64,000 bases of DNA from Burkholderia contaminans (lineage in GTDB: Bacteria; Pseudomonadota; Gammaproteobacteria; Burkholderiales; Burkholderiaceae). Location of the stretch: positions 682,001 through 746,000 of the forward strand of contig NZ_CP090642.1 of NCBI RefSeq assembly GCF_029633825.1. Direction: 5' to 3'. This document shows, in pieces, positions 52,545-61,567 of this stretch (positions within the stretch are counted from its first letter, which is position 1; each line of letters opens with the position of its first letter). Under the pieces are notes generated by a model. That model was not told the DNA's origin and searched no databases. It worked only from the letters and a program-made list of their open reading frames with translations. Position numbers and translations under genes: made by a program.

Positions 52545-53563
52545 GTCGGGATCGGATCGGAGGTGAGCGACGCAGCTTCGGGCCCGGCGACGGCAGGCGT
52601 CCAGCCGAGCGCCGGTGCGATCGCTGCCGCGACGGTTTCGAGTCGCCGTAGCGCGTCGCGGTGCGAGGTGCTGGCGGTCTGCACCTGCACGACGAGTTCG
52701 GTCGTGCCGGGCAGCGCGGGATCGGCTTGCAAGGCCGACACGATGTCGGCGGTCGTGCCGCGCAGCACGCCGAAGCGGTCCAGCAGCACGGGTACGTCGG
52801 CCGCCGCAGGCGCCGGTACGTTGGCGGCCCGCGCGAGCCGCTCGGCGTAACGCAGGATGTCGGGGCCGAGTGCGGTTTCGACGCTCGCCGCATCGTCGCC
52901 GGGCACGACCGCCCGAACGAGCGCGACGCGCGGGGCGCCGGGATGCGTCCACGCGCCGCGATAGCGCGCGACGAGCGCCGCTTCGCCGTCCTGATCCGGG
53001 CGCGTGCGCGCGACGATCAGCCCGTGGCCGTTGCGTGCGACCGCCTCGGCATCGCCGGTCGCTTGCCACAAACGCGCGGCCAGCGTGCGCGCATCCGGCT
53101 GCAGCGTCACGCCGGCCGGGCCGAGCGGCGCGCCGTCAAGCGCGCGCCGCAACGACGCGAGCGCGTCGGCCTGCAGCGCCGCGCGCGCAGCGAAATCGCG
53201 ACCGAACGCGGCGAACACGTCCGGCTCGAAGCCGGCGCCGACGCCGAGCTGCAGGCGGCCGTCGGCCAACGCGTCGAGCACGGCCGCATCCTCGGCGACG
53301 CGCAGCACCGATTCGAGCGGCAGCACGATCACGCCGGTGCCGAGCGCGATGCGCCGCGTACGGCGCGCGGCGGCGGCGAGCAGCACGAGCGGCGACGGCA
53401 GGCGGCCCGTTTCGCTGCCGAAATGGTGCTGGGCGACCCACGCGCTATCGAAGCCGAGCGCTTCCGCCGTGTCGATCAGCGCGAGCGTGTCGTGCAGCAC
53501 GCGCGGTGACGCGTCGGGCGCGTATACGCGCGTGAGCACGCCGAGGCGAAACGGGCGTGTCAT
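52541..53563 (-). CDS. LLM-class flavin monooxygenase (tandem paralogue)
   Basis: A 340-residue luciferase-like protein with LGVLTRVYAPDASPRVL, SAWVAQHHFGSETGRLPSPLV, LPLESVLRVAEDAAVLDALADG and GRLQLGVGAGFEPDVFAAF. The order and spacing match the protein at 51489 through the whole chain. Its C-terminal third is more Ala-rich. Part of the coupled minus operon (ATGA overlap at both ends). Confidence 0.88.
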   Translation of the reverse strand: MTRPFRLGVLTRVYAPDASPRVLHDTLALIDTAEALGFDSAWVAQHHFGSETGRLPSPLVLLAAAARRTRRIALGTGVIVLPLESVLRVAEDAAVLDALADGRLQLGVGAGFEPDVFAAFGRDFAARAALQADALASLRRALDGAPLGPAGVTLQPDARTLAARLWQATGDAEAVARNGHGLIVARTRPDQDGEAALVARYRGAWTHPGAPRVALVRAVVPGDDAASVETALGPDILRYAERLARAANVPAPAAADVPVLLDRFGVLRGTTADIVSALQADPALPGTTELVVQVQTASTSHRDALRRLETVAAAIAPALGWTPAVAGPEAASLTSDPIPT

Positions 53564-54933
53564 GCGGCGCCTCCGCCGACGGGCGCGACCGTATCGCCGC
53601 GTAGCGACGACGGGCGACGGAAGAAGGGCGGCCGCGGCAGCCCGAGCTGATCGCGCAGCGTCGGGCCTTCGTACTCGGTGCGGAACAGCCCGCGGCGCTG
53701 CAGTTCGGGCACGACGAGATCGACGAAATCGTCGAGGCCGCCGGGTACCCATGCGAATGCGACGTTGAACCCGTCGGCGCCGTACGAGTGGAACCATTCC
53801 TCGAAGCGATCGGCGATGGTCTTCGGCGTGCCGGTCACGACACCCGCGCTGGCAAAGCGCTCGTAAAGCTGGCGGATCGTCAGGTTCTCGCGGCGCGCGA
53901 GATCGACGATCAGTTGCTGGCGGCTCTTGCTGCGATTGCTCGGCGGCAGCTCGGGCAGCGGGCCGTCGAGCGGATAGCCGGACAGGTCGAAATCGCCCGC
54001 GTTGTCGGCGAGCAGCCGCAGCCCGAGCACCGGGTCGATCAGGTCCTGCAGCGCGCGCAGCTTGTCGCGCGCGTCGGCCTCGGTCGCGCCGACGATCGGC
54101 ATCACGCCGGGCAGGATCTTCAGGTGCTCCGGGCGGCGACCGTATTGCGCGAGGCGGCCCTTGACGTCCGCATAGAACGCCTGCGCGTCGTCGAGCCGGT
54201 GCTGCGCGGTGAAGATCACTTCCGCGCAGCGCGCCGCGAGTTCGCGGCCCGCTTCCGACGAGCCGGCCTGTACGAGCACCGGATGCCCCTGCGGCGTGCG
54301 CGCGACGTTCAGCGGGCCGCGCACGCTGAAGTGCGGCCCGTGATGATCGAGCACGTGCAGCTTGCGATGATTGAAATGCAGGCCGGCCGCCTTGTCCTCG
54401 ATGAACGCGTCGTCTTCCCAGCTGTCCCAGAGCCCGGCCACGACGCGCTGGAACTCGTCGGCGCGCGCGTAGCGATCGGCGTGCGCGAGGTGCGGCGTCG
54501 CGCCGAAGTTCGCCGCTTCGTCGGGCACCACCGACGTGACGAGGTTCCACCCGGCGCGCCCGCCGCTCAGATGATCGAGCGACGCGAACTTGCGGGCGAT
54601 GTGGTACGGCGCGTTGTAGGTCGTCGTCGCGGTCGCGATCAGCCCGATGCGATGCGTGACGGCCGCGAGCGCGGCGAGCAGCGTGAGCGGCTCGAAGGTG
54701 TCGGCGCGCGCACTGCGGCGCAGCGAATCGATGTGGCTGCCCTGCGTGGCGACCACGTCCGCGACGAACAGCGCATCGAGCTTGCCGCGCTCGGCCGTCT
54801 GCGCCATCCGGCGGAAATGCGCGAAGTCGCGGTTGCCGTTCGGCTGCGCGAGCGGATGGCGCCAGCCGACCACGTGGCTGCCGCCGCCGTTCAGCATCGC
54901 GTTGAGTTTCAGGGTGTCGGTGCGGCGCGTCAT
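53560..54933 (-). CDS. LLM-class flavin monooxygenase, NtaA/SnaA/DszA family
   Basis: A 457-residue protein: GGGSHVVGWRHPLAQPNGN near residue 16, HRIGLIATATTTYNAPYHIAR, FASLDHLSGGRAGWNLVTS, and GHPVLVQAGSSEAGRELAAR. These are the marks of the nitrilotriacetate/dibenzothiophene sulfone monooxygenase group. It starts 13 bp after the TonB receptor stop and is coupled to the next monooxygenase by a four-base overlap. It is a paralogue of the protein at 42316, with an extra C-terminal tail of about 20 residues. Confidence 0.9.
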   Translation of the reverse strand: MTRRTDTLKLNAMLNGGGSHVVGWRHPLAQPNGNRDFAHFRRMAQTAERGKLDALFVADVVATQGSHIDSLRRSARADTFEPLTLLAALAAVTHRIGLIATATTTYNAPYHIARKFASLDHLSGGRAGWNLVTSVVPDEAANFGATPHLAHADRYARADEFQRVVAGLWDSWEDDAFIEDKAAGLHFNHRKLHVLDHHGPHFSVRGPLNVARTPQGHPVLVQAGSSEAGRELAARCAEVIFTAQHRLDDAQAFYADVKGRLAQYGRRPEHLKILPGVMPIVGATEADARDKLRALQDLIDPVLGLRLLADNAGDFDLSGYPLDGPLPELPPSNRSKSRQQLIVDLARRENLTIRQLYERFASAGVVTGTPKTIADRFEEWFHSYGADGFNVAFAWVPGGLDDFVDLVVPELQRRGLFRTEYEGPTLRDQLGLPRPPFFRRPSSLRGDTVAPVGGGAA

Positions 54934-54946
54934 TCGGATGGAGCCC

Positions 54947-57316
54947 TCAATACGTGTAGGTCACGCGCACGCCGACGGTGCGCGGCTCGCCGGCCGCGGC
55001 GACGTTGGTGCCGGGCAGGAAGAAGTTCTTCGTCAGGTCGTACTGGCGGTTGAACAGGTTGCGCGCCCACAGCGCGACGTCCCAGTGCCGGTCGGGCGAC
55101 GTGACGGTCAGGCTCGCATTGACGAGCCAGTAGCTGTCGACCGTGTAGTTCGGGCCGAGCAGCAGCAATTGCGAATACGCGTCGCGGTAGCTGTAGTTGG
55201 TCTCCGCGCGCAGCCGGTAGCCGCCGGCGAGCCAGCTGTACGCGACTTGTCCGCCGTAGCTCAGGCGCGGGAAGCTGAGCGCGCTGCCGTTGTAGTCGGT
55301 GAACACGTTGTGGCCGCTGGCCGCCGACGCCTGCGTGTTGTACGTGACGAACGGCGACGTGTACTTGCCGCTCTTGTAGCCGACGTACTGCGAGATCTCC
55401 AGCCCGCGCACCGGCTGCCATTTCAGGTCGGTCTCGAAGCCGTCGATGCGCGATTTCGGCGCGTTGACGAACGTGCCGATCAGCGATTGCGAGTTCGGGT
55501 CGAAGGTGGCCGACAGCACCTGCTGGTCGCGATAGTCGTAATGGAACGCCGACGCGTTCCAGCGCAGGGTACGCGTGAGGTCGGCCTTGAAGCCCACTTC
55601 GTATGCGGTCAGCGATTCCGGCTTGAACGGCGCGAGCGCATTCGAATTGCCGGTGTTGTGCGCGGTGAAGCCGCCCGACTTGTAGCCGCGGCTGACGGTC
55701 GCGTAAAGCATGGTCGCCGGTGCGAGATCGAATTCGAGGCCGACCTTGCCCGACGTGCCGTTCGACGTCAGCGACTGGTTCGCGTCGCCGCCCTGGAAGC
55801 CCGCGAACGGCACGAACGACGGCGTCAGCATGCCCGACGCGAAGCCGCGCAGTTCACGCTTCTCGTGTTCCTGGCGCACGCCGACGATGCCGCGCAGGCG
55901 TTTCGTGATGTCGTAGGTCGCCTGGCCGTAGACGCCGAGCGTATCGACCGACTGCCGGTAGCGCGTGAGCGCGATGAAGCCGAGCCGGTCGCTGAAGTCG
56001 GAATAGAACTTCTCGTCGAGGTCGTCGTGCGAGTAGAACAGGCCGGTGACCCAGCGCAATCGCGTATCGCCGCGTGACGACGCGCGCAGCTCCTGCGTGA
56101 CTTCGTTGACGGTGTCGTCGAAGTATTCGTCGGAGTCGTGGTATCGCGTCGCGTCCCAGTCCGAATATTCGCGGCGGTGCAGGTAGTTGTACGCGGTGAT
56201 GCTCTTCAGTTCGACCGGGCCGAGGTTCCACGTCGCGGTCAGGTCGACGCCGCCGTTCACGTTGTTGCGCCCCGGCTTCGCGTCGGTCGACAGGCCCGTC
56301 ACGCGCGAAAACGCGGGGCTTACGCCCCAGCCCGTCTTCGTGTGGTCGGCGTCGGCCGGGATCACCTCGCCGGTCTTGGCCGACGTGTAAGGCGTAAACA
56401 GGTAGAGCCCCGTGTTGTCGGACTTGTCGAAGCCGCCATGCGCGCCGAAGTGCAGCTTGAAATCGCGGGCGACGTCCCAGTCGAGCTGCGCGCGCGCGGC
56501 GGCGCTGTCGTGGTTGCCGAGCGTCTGGTTGGTCGCGCGGTTGTTCTGCCATGCGCCGAAGTCCTGCGTCGTGAACGCGAAGCGGCCGCGCACGCGGTCG
56601 CTCAGCGGCCCGGACACGTAGCCTTCGGTCGTCAGCAGGTTGTGCGTGCCGTATTCGACGCTCGCGCCGGCTTCGAAATCGCGGGTCGGCTGGTTCGTGA
56701 TGAAGTTCACCGTGCCGCCCGTCGTGTTGCGGCCGTACAGCGTGCCCTGCGGGCCGCGCAACACTTCGACGCGCGCAATGTCGAACAGTTGCCCCTGGGT
56801 CTGGATCGGCAGCGCGTACGCGACGTCGTCGACGTTGATGCCGACCGTCGATGCGTTGTTCGACGTGTAGTCGGTGAAGCCGATGCCGCGAATCCGGAAC
56901 TGCGGCTGGCCGCCGCCGAACGCCGGCTCGACTTCGACGCTCGCGGTCGCGTGCTGCAGGTCGTTGACGGTCTCGACGTTCAGCGTCTTCAGATCGCTGC
57001 CCGATAGCACCGACATCGACGTGCCGACGCGCTGCGCGGATTGCTGCCGCCGCTGCGCGGTGACGATCACGTCCTTGAGCTGGGCCTCGGCGACCGGCGC
57101 GCTGCCGGTCGCAGGCGTCGTGCCGGAGGCCGCCGCCGCCGGGCTGGTCGATGCAGCCGATGCAGCGGGTGCCGCCGGTGTGATCGGTGCGGCCGCCGCC
57201 GACGACGCGGCGATCGGCGCCGCGGTCACGGCCGGCTGCTGCTGCGCATGCAGCGCCGGCGAGGCGGCCAGCAGTGCCGATGCGCCGAGGGAGGCGCTCA
57301 ACATCGTGTATTTCAT
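54947..57316 (-). CDS. TonB-dependent outer-membrane receptor
   Basis: A 789-residue receptor. A signal peptide (about 1-24, ending ALHAQ) is followed by a 45-residue Ala/Pro/Ser low-complexity linker. The TonB box region is DVIVTAQRRQQ (about 83-93), then the plug domain (PQFRIRGIGFTDYTSNNAST, VEVLRGPQGTLYGRNTTGGT) and a 22-strand barrel ending in VRVTYTY. It should import a bulky or scarce substrate across the outer membrane. First gene of the minus monooxygenase operon and preceded by a consensus sigma-54 promoter, so substrate uptake and oxidation appear coordinated, as in sulfate-ester or sulfonate scavenging systems. Confidence 0.92.
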   Translation of the reverse strand: MKYTMLSASLGASALLAASPALHAQQQPAVTAAPIAASSAAAAPITPAAPAASAASTSPAAAASGTTPATGSAPVAEAQLKDVIVTAQRRQQSAQRVGTSMSVLSGSDLKTLNVETVNDLQHATASVEVEPAFGGGQPQFRIRGIGFTDYTSNNASTVGINVDDVAYALPIQTQGQLFDIARVEVLRGPQGTLYGRNTTGGTVNFITNQPTRDFEAGASVEYGTHNLLTTEGYVSGPLSDRVRGRFAFTTQDFGAWQNNRATNQTLGNHDSAAARAQLDWDVARDFKLHFGAHGGFDKSDNTGLYLFTPYTSAKTGEVIPADADHTKTGWGVSPAFSRVTGLSTDAKPGRNNVNGGVDLTATWNLGPVELKSITAYNYLHRREYSDWDATRYHDSDEYFDDTVNEVTQELRASSRGDTRLRWVTGLFYSHDDLDEKFYSDFSDRLGFIALTRYRQSVDTLGVYGQATYDITKRLRGIVGVRQEHEKRELRGFASGMLTPSFVPFAGFQGGDANQSLTSNGTSGKVGLEFDLAPATMLYATVSRGYKSGGFTAHNTGNSNALAPFKPESLTAYEVGFKADLTRTLRWNASAFHYDYRDQQVLSATFDPNSQSLIGTFVNAPKSRIDGFETDLKWQPVRGLEISQYVGYKSGKYTSPFVTYNTQASAASGHNVFTDYNGSALSFPRLSYGGQVAYSWLAGGYRLRAETNYSYRDAYSQLLLLGPNYTVDSYWLVNASLTVTSPDRHWDVALWARNLFNRQYDLTKNFFLPGTNVAAAGEPRTVGVRVTYTY

Positions 57317-57418
57317 CCGTATATCCCCAAATCGAAGCGTTGTTATGCGTGTGGTCCGGCGCGGTGCCGCGCATCGGATCGATGGCGGCGCGGTTCGGCA
57401 GTGCGTGAGCGGGGCTTC

Positions 57419-57434
57419 GCAACAGGCGTGCCAA
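57419..57434 (-). promoter_or_regulatory. Sigma-54 promoter for the TonB receptor-monooxygenase operon
   Basis: On the minus strand TTGGCACGCCTGTTGC (57434-57419) matches the sigma-54 -24/-12 consensus TGGCACG-N4-TTGC at every conserved base, with GG and GC exactly ten bases apart. Predicted transcription begins near 57407, about 90 bases before the receptor ATG. Confidence 0.85.
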
Positions 57435-57520
57435 TGGGCGCTCGAGCACGCCCCGCAAAGGCCTGGCGCTTAAAGCACCGCCTCGGCAACACGGCGCGCG
57501 CACATGCGTTCCAGTCGTTT

Positions 57521-57536
57521 TGCTGGATTTCCAGCA
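57521..57536. promoter_or_regulatory. Palindromic activator site 1
   Basis: TGCTGGATTTCCAGCA: perfect 7-bp arms around TT. The core GCTGGA-WW-TCCAGC recurs at 57579. Its centre is about 97 bp from the minus -24 element, a normal distance for a sigma-54 enhancer site. Confidence 0.7.
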
Positions 57537-57578
57537 GCGCCGCCGCGCGGCCCACGGCGTGCTGCATTTGCGGCATCT

Positions 57579-57594
57579 CGCTGGAAATCCAGCG
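57579..57594. promoter_or_regulatory. Palindromic activator site 2
   Basis: CGCTGGAAATCCAGCG: perfect 7-bp arms around AA, same core as site 1. The two centres are 58 bp apart. Its centre is about 54 bp from the plus-strand -24 element and 155 bp from the minus one. Confidence 0.7.
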
Positions 57595-57637
57595 CGCCGC
57601 ATGCGGTGCGATCGCCGCACAGGCCGACAGGACGGCA

Positions 57638-57654
57638 TTGGCACGGTGCTTGCT
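57638..57654 (+). promoter_or_regulatory. Sigma-54 promoter for the SfnB-like/oligopeptide-type ABC operon
   Basis: TTGGCACGGTGCTTGCT (57638-57654) is a full match to the sigma-54 consensus YTGGCACGRNNNTTGCW, GG (57640-57641) and GC (57652-57653) separated by ten bases. Predicted start is near 57665, about 27 bases before ATG 57692, which has GAGGA upstream. Confidence 0.87.
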
Positions 57655-57691
57655 GTCGACGGAAGCCATGCACCCGTCCACGAGGATCTTC

Positions 57692-58933
57692 ATGAACGCT
57701 TTCACGTCCGCCGACACGCCGGCCCGCGCGTCGTCCCCGCTGTCCTCCCGTCCGCCCGCGAGCCGCATCGCCGACGACGCGCATGCGCTTGAAACCGCGC
57801 GCCGGCTCGCCGGCGAACTGGCGCGCGACGCGGCGTTGCGCGACCGTGAGCGGCGCCTGCCGTTCGAGGAGCTCGACCTGTTCTCGGGCAGCGGGTTGTG
57901 GGGCATCACGGTGCCGCGCGCGTTCGGCGGCGCGGACGTGTCGCTCGCGACGCTCGGCGAAGTCGTGCGGACCATCGCGCAGGCGGACCCGTCGATCGGC
58001 CAGTTGCCGAAGAATCACTTCCACGCGCTCGACGTGATCCGGCTGACGGGCGACGACGCGCAGCGCCGCAAGTTCTTCGGCCTCGTGCTCGACGGCGCGC
58101 GGATCGGCCATGCGGCGTCCGAGCGCGGGACGAAGAACGCGCTCGAGATCGGCACGCGGCTGTCGCGGCGCGGCGGCCGGCTCGTGCTCGACGGCCAGAA
58201 GTTCTATTCGACGGGTGCGCTGTTCGCCGACTGGATCGCGGTGCTCGCGATCGACGACGACGGCCGCTACGTGCAGGCGCTGGTCGAGCGCGACCGGCCG
58301 GGGCTCGACATCGTCGACGACTGGAGCGGCTTCGGGCAGCGCACGACGGCGAGCGGCACGCTGACGTTGTCGGGCGTGGAGGTCGACGAGCAGGACGTGG
58401 TGTCGATCCAGGCCGCGTTCGAGCGCCCGACGCTCGCGGGCCCGGTGTCGCAGTACCTGCACGCGAACATCGACGTCGGCATCGCGCGCGCGGCGCTGGC
58501 CGACACGCTCGACTTCGTGCGCACGCGCAGCCGGCCGTGGGCGGACAGCGGGATCGCGCGCGCGTCCGACGATCCGTACGTGATCCGCGACGTCGCGGAC
58601 GTGCAGGTTCGCCTGCTCGCGACCGAAGCGCTGCTCGATCGCGCGGCTGCGGCGCTCGACGCGTTGCCGGCCGAACTCGACGACGCGCAGGTCGCGCATG
58701 CATCGGTGCAGGTCGCGGCCGCGAAGGTGCTCAGCACCGAGGTCGCGATTCTCGCGACCAACAAGCTGTTCGAACTGTCGGGCACGCGCTCGGTGCTGAG
58801 CGAATACAACCTCGACCGTCACTGGCGCAATGCACGCACGCATACGTTGCACGACCCGGTGCGCTGGAAATACCACGCGATCGGCAACTACGTGCTCAAC
58901 CACGTCAACCCGCCGCGCCACGGCTACCTGTGA
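57692..58933 (+). CDS. SfnB-like acyl-CoA dehydrogenase-fold sulfur-acquisition flavoprotein
   Basis: A 413-residue acyl-CoA dehydrogenase-fold protein of the DszC/SfnB type. It has LFSGSGLWGITVPRAFGG, GQLPKNHFHALDVIRL, SERGTKNALEIGTRL and the end LSEYNLDRHWRNARTHTLHD with the typical DRHWRNART segment of flavin-dependent two-component monooxygenases. Such proteins use reduced flavin to oxygenate sulfur compounds or act as oxidoreductases in sulfur scavenging. ATG 57692 has GAGGA six bases before it. First gene of the plus operon; it shares one base with the next gene (TGATG). Confidence 0.88.
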   Translation: MNAFTSADTPARASSPLSSRPPASRIADDAHALETARRLAGELARDAALRDRERRLPFEELDLFSGSGLWGITVPRAFGGADVSLATLGEVVRTIAQADPSIGQLPKNHFHALDVIRLTGDDAQRRKFFGLVLDGARIGHAASERGTKNALEIGTRLSRRGGRLVLDGQKFYSTGALFADWIAVLAIDDDGRYVQALVERDRPGLDIVDDWSGFGQRTTASGTLTLSGVEVDEQDVVSIQAAFERPTLAGPVSQYLHANIDVGIARAALADTLDFVRTRSRPWADSGIARASDDPYVIRDVADVQVRLLATEALLDRAAAALDALPAELDDAQVAHASVQVAAAKVLSTEVAILATNKLFELSGTRSVLSEYNLDRHWRNARTHTLHDPVRWKYHAIGNYVLNHVNPPRHGYL

Positions 58934-60561
58934 TGACCGGCACGCTTACCACTCCATCGCCGTTCGCGCCGACGGACCCGGCGCGGCGCCGTTATGCGCT
59001 CGCCGCCGCGTGGGCCGCGGCCGGGCTCGGCGGCGCAGCGCGGGTGTTCGCGGCGGACGCCGCAGGGGCGCCGGTGCGCGGCGGCACGCTGTCGCTGTTC
59101 GCGCAGCCGGAGCCGCCGTCGCTCGTCAACGCGCTGACGCCGCATGTCGCATCGCAATACGTCGGCGGCAAGATCTTCCAGGGGCTGCTCGGCTTCGACC
59201 CGCAACTGCGTGCGGTGCCGGTGCTCGCGCGCAGCTGGCGTGTGTCGGCCGACGCGCTGACGTACACGTTCGACCTGCAACCGGGCGTGCGCTGGCATGA
59301 CGGGCAGCCGTTCGGCGCGCAGGACGTGGTCGTCACGCTGAAGGAAATCGCGCCGCAGGCGCTGCCGCGCACGAAGGTGACGTTCGACAAATACGTCGCG
59401 TCGATCGATGCGAGCGGCCCGCTGCAGGTGACGATCCGCCTGAAGAAGCCGTACGCGGGGCTGATCAACCTGCTCGGCAGCGGGCTGCTGCCGATCCTGC
59501 CGGCGCACCTGTACCAGGGCAAGGACCCGCGCGGCAATCCCGCGAACCAGCATCCGGTCGGCACCGGCCCGTTCGTGTTCCGCGAATGGAAGCGCGGCGC
59601 GTACATCCGTGTCGCGCGCAACCCGGATTACTGGAAGAAGGGGCTGCCGTATCTCGACGGGATCGTGTTCAACGTCGTACCCGACGCGGCCGCGCGCTCG
59701 ATCGCGTTCGAGCGCGGGCAGATCCATGCGCTGCGTGCGGGCGACGTCGACTACGCGGACATCGCTCGGCTCGCGAAGCTGCCGGGTGTCGCGATCACGA
59801 CGCAGGGCTGGGAACTGTTCACCGGCATGGCCTTTCTCGAACTGAACCAGCGCAAGCCGCCGTTCGACAACGTGCTTGTACGCCAGGCGGTGCTGCACGC
59901 GCTCGATCGCCAGTTCATCGTCGACCGGATCTTCTTCGGCTACGGCAAGGTCGCGAACGGGCCGTTCGTGTCGTCGTCGCCGTTCTACGATCCGAACGTG
60001 CCGCGTTTCGCGTACGACCCGGAGCGGGCGCGGGCACTGATCCGGCAGTCGGGCGTCGACGTCGGCAAGTTTCCGCTCGTGCTGATCAATGGCGAGAAGG
60101 GCGGCGCGTGGGAGCGGGTGGCTGAATACACGCAGCAGGCGCTCGGCCAGGCCGGCTTCCGGCTGCGCGTGCAGACGACCGACGCAGCCGGCTGGTATGC
60201 GCGCGTCGCGAACTGGGATTTCGACCTGAGCTACAACTTCCTGTTCCAGAACGCGGACCCGGATTTCGGCGTCGCGCCGCTGTACCGGATCGACGGCATC
60301 TCGAAGGGCTCGCCGTTCGGCAACGTCGCGGGCTATCGCAATCCGCAGGCCGACGCGCTGTGGGACGCGGCCGCGCTGGACACCGATCCGGCCGCGCGCC
60401 GCGCGCGCTACGCGCAGATCCAGACCACGCTCGCGAACGACGCGGCGATCGCGAACATCTTCGAGATGGTGAACCCGACGGTGTACCGGCGCAACGTCCA
60501 CAACCTGCTGCGCACGGCCACCAGCGTGAACGACAGCCTCGAGGACACGTGGATCGGATGA
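58933..60561 (+). CDS. Oligopeptide-type (SBP_bac_5) periplasmic binding protein
   Basis: A 542-residue binding protein with a signal that may be Tat type: RRR followed by a hydrophobic Ala-rich stretch (about residues 18-40, DPARRRYALAAAW). The family segments are LTYTFDLQPGVRWHDGQPF, HPVGTGPFVFREWKRG and FDLSYNFLFQNADPD. Relatives bind peptides, nickel, opines or sulfur-containing compounds such as glutathione. It overlaps the sfnB-like stop by one base (TGATG). It should deliver ligand to the two permeases encoded next. Confidence 0.9.
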   Translation: MTGTLTTPSPFAPTDPARRRYALAAAWAAAGLGGAARVFAADAAGAPVRGGTLSLFAQPEPPSLVNALTPHVASQYVGGKIFQGLLGFDPQLRAVPVLARSWRVSADALTYTFDLQPGVRWHDGQPFGAQDVVVTLKEIAPQALPRTKVTFDKYVASIDASGPLQVTIRLKKPYAGLINLLGSGLLPILPAHLYQGKDPRGNPANQHPVGTGPFVFREWKRGAYIRVARNPDYWKKGLPYLDGIVFNVVPDAAARSIAFERGQIHALRAGDVDYADIARLAKLPGVAITTQGWELFTGMAFLELNQRKPPFDNVLVRQAVLHALDRQFIVDRIFFGYGKVANGPFVSSSPFYDPNVPRFAYDPERARALIRQSGVDVGKFPLVLINGEKGGAWERVAEYTQQALGQAGFRLRVQTTDAAGWYARVANWDFDLSYNFLFQNADPDFGVAPLYRIDGISKGSPFGNVAGYRNPQADALWDAAALDTDPAARRARYAQIQTTLANDAAIANIFEMVNPTVYRRNVHNLLRTATSVNDSLEDTWIG

Positions 60562-60565
60562 CGCG

Positions 60566-61567
60566 ATGAACACGGCGCTGCGTTTGACGTCGACGGTGCT
60601 CAGGGGCCTTGCGGTCGTGCTGGGCGTGCTGATCGTGAACTTCTTCCTGATCCGGCTCGCGCCGGGCGACCCCGCGTTGATGCTCGCCGGTGACGCGGGC
60701 TCGGGCGACGCCGCGTACGTCGAGCGGCTGCGTGCGCAGCTCGGGCTGAGCCGGCCGCTCGTCGAGCAGTTCGCGCTGTATCTGCGTGATCTTGCGCACG
60801 TCGATTTCGGCTTCTCGTACCGCAACCAGTTGCCGGTCTTGCAGCTCGTCCTGGACCGCCTTCCCGCGACGCTGCTGCTGATGGCGGCCGCGTTTGCCGT
60901 GTCGGTCGTCACGGGCGTGACGGCGGGTGCGGTTGCCGCCTATGGCGAGTCGCGCGGCGGCCCATGGATGCGCCGCGTCGCCCGCGCGATCGGCGCGCTC
61001 GCGGTGATCGTCTATGCGACGCCGTTGTTCTGGCTGTCGCTGATGAGCGTGATCGTGTTCTCGGTGGTGCTCGGCTGGCTGCCGTCGTTCGGGATGGAAA
61101 GCGTCGGCGCCGGCTACACGGGCTGGCGCCGGGCGCTCGACGTGGCCGCGCACCTGGTGCTGCCGGCCGCGACGCTCGGGCTCGTGTACGGCGCGATCTA
61201 CGTGCAGCTCACGCGCGCCGCGATGCTCGAGGTGATCGAACGCGAGTTCGTCCGCACCGCGCGCGCGAAGGGTGCGTCCGATCGGCGCGTGATGATTCGC
61301 CACGTGCTGCGCAATGCGCTGTTGCCGGTCGTCACGCTGGGCGGGTTGCAGCTCGGGCAACTCGCGGGCGGCGCGCTCGTCACCGAGATCGTGTTCGCAT
61401 GGCCCGGTCTCGGCGGACTGATGTACGACGCGCTGCTGCAGCGCGACTATCCGGTGCTGCTCGGGCTGCTCGCCGTGGTCGCGGCGCTCGTGGTGCTGTT
61501 CAACGCGTTGACCGATCTGCTGTACGGGATCGTCGATCCGCGCATCGACTGGCGGGGGGCGCGATGA
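60566..61567 (+). CDS. Oligopeptide-type ABC transporter permease (DppB-like)
   Basis: A 333-residue membrane protein of the DppB/OppB type: N-terminal helix and LIRLAPGDPALMLAGDAG, a conserved GLSRPLVEQFALYLRDLAHVDFGFSYR segment, and the coupling loop RTARAKGASDRRVMIRHVLRNALLP. It starts four bases after the binding-protein stop and overlaps the next permease by four bases. Confidence 0.92.
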   Translation: MNTALRLTSTVLRGLAVVLGVLIVNFFLIRLAPGDPALMLAGDAGSGDAAYVERLRAQLGLSRPLVEQFALYLRDLAHVDFGFSYRNQLPVLQLVLDRLPATLLLMAAAFAVSVVTGVTAGAVAAYGESRGGPWMRRVARAIGALAVIVYATPLFWLSLMSVIVFSVVLGWLPSFGMESVGAGYTGWRRALDVAAHLVLPAATLGLVYGAIYVQLTRAAMLEVIEREFVRTARAKGASDRRVMIRHVLRNALLPVVTLGGLQLGQLAGGALVTEIVFAWPGLGGLMYDALLQRDYPVLLGLLAVVAALVVLFNALTDLLYGIVDPRIDWRGAR

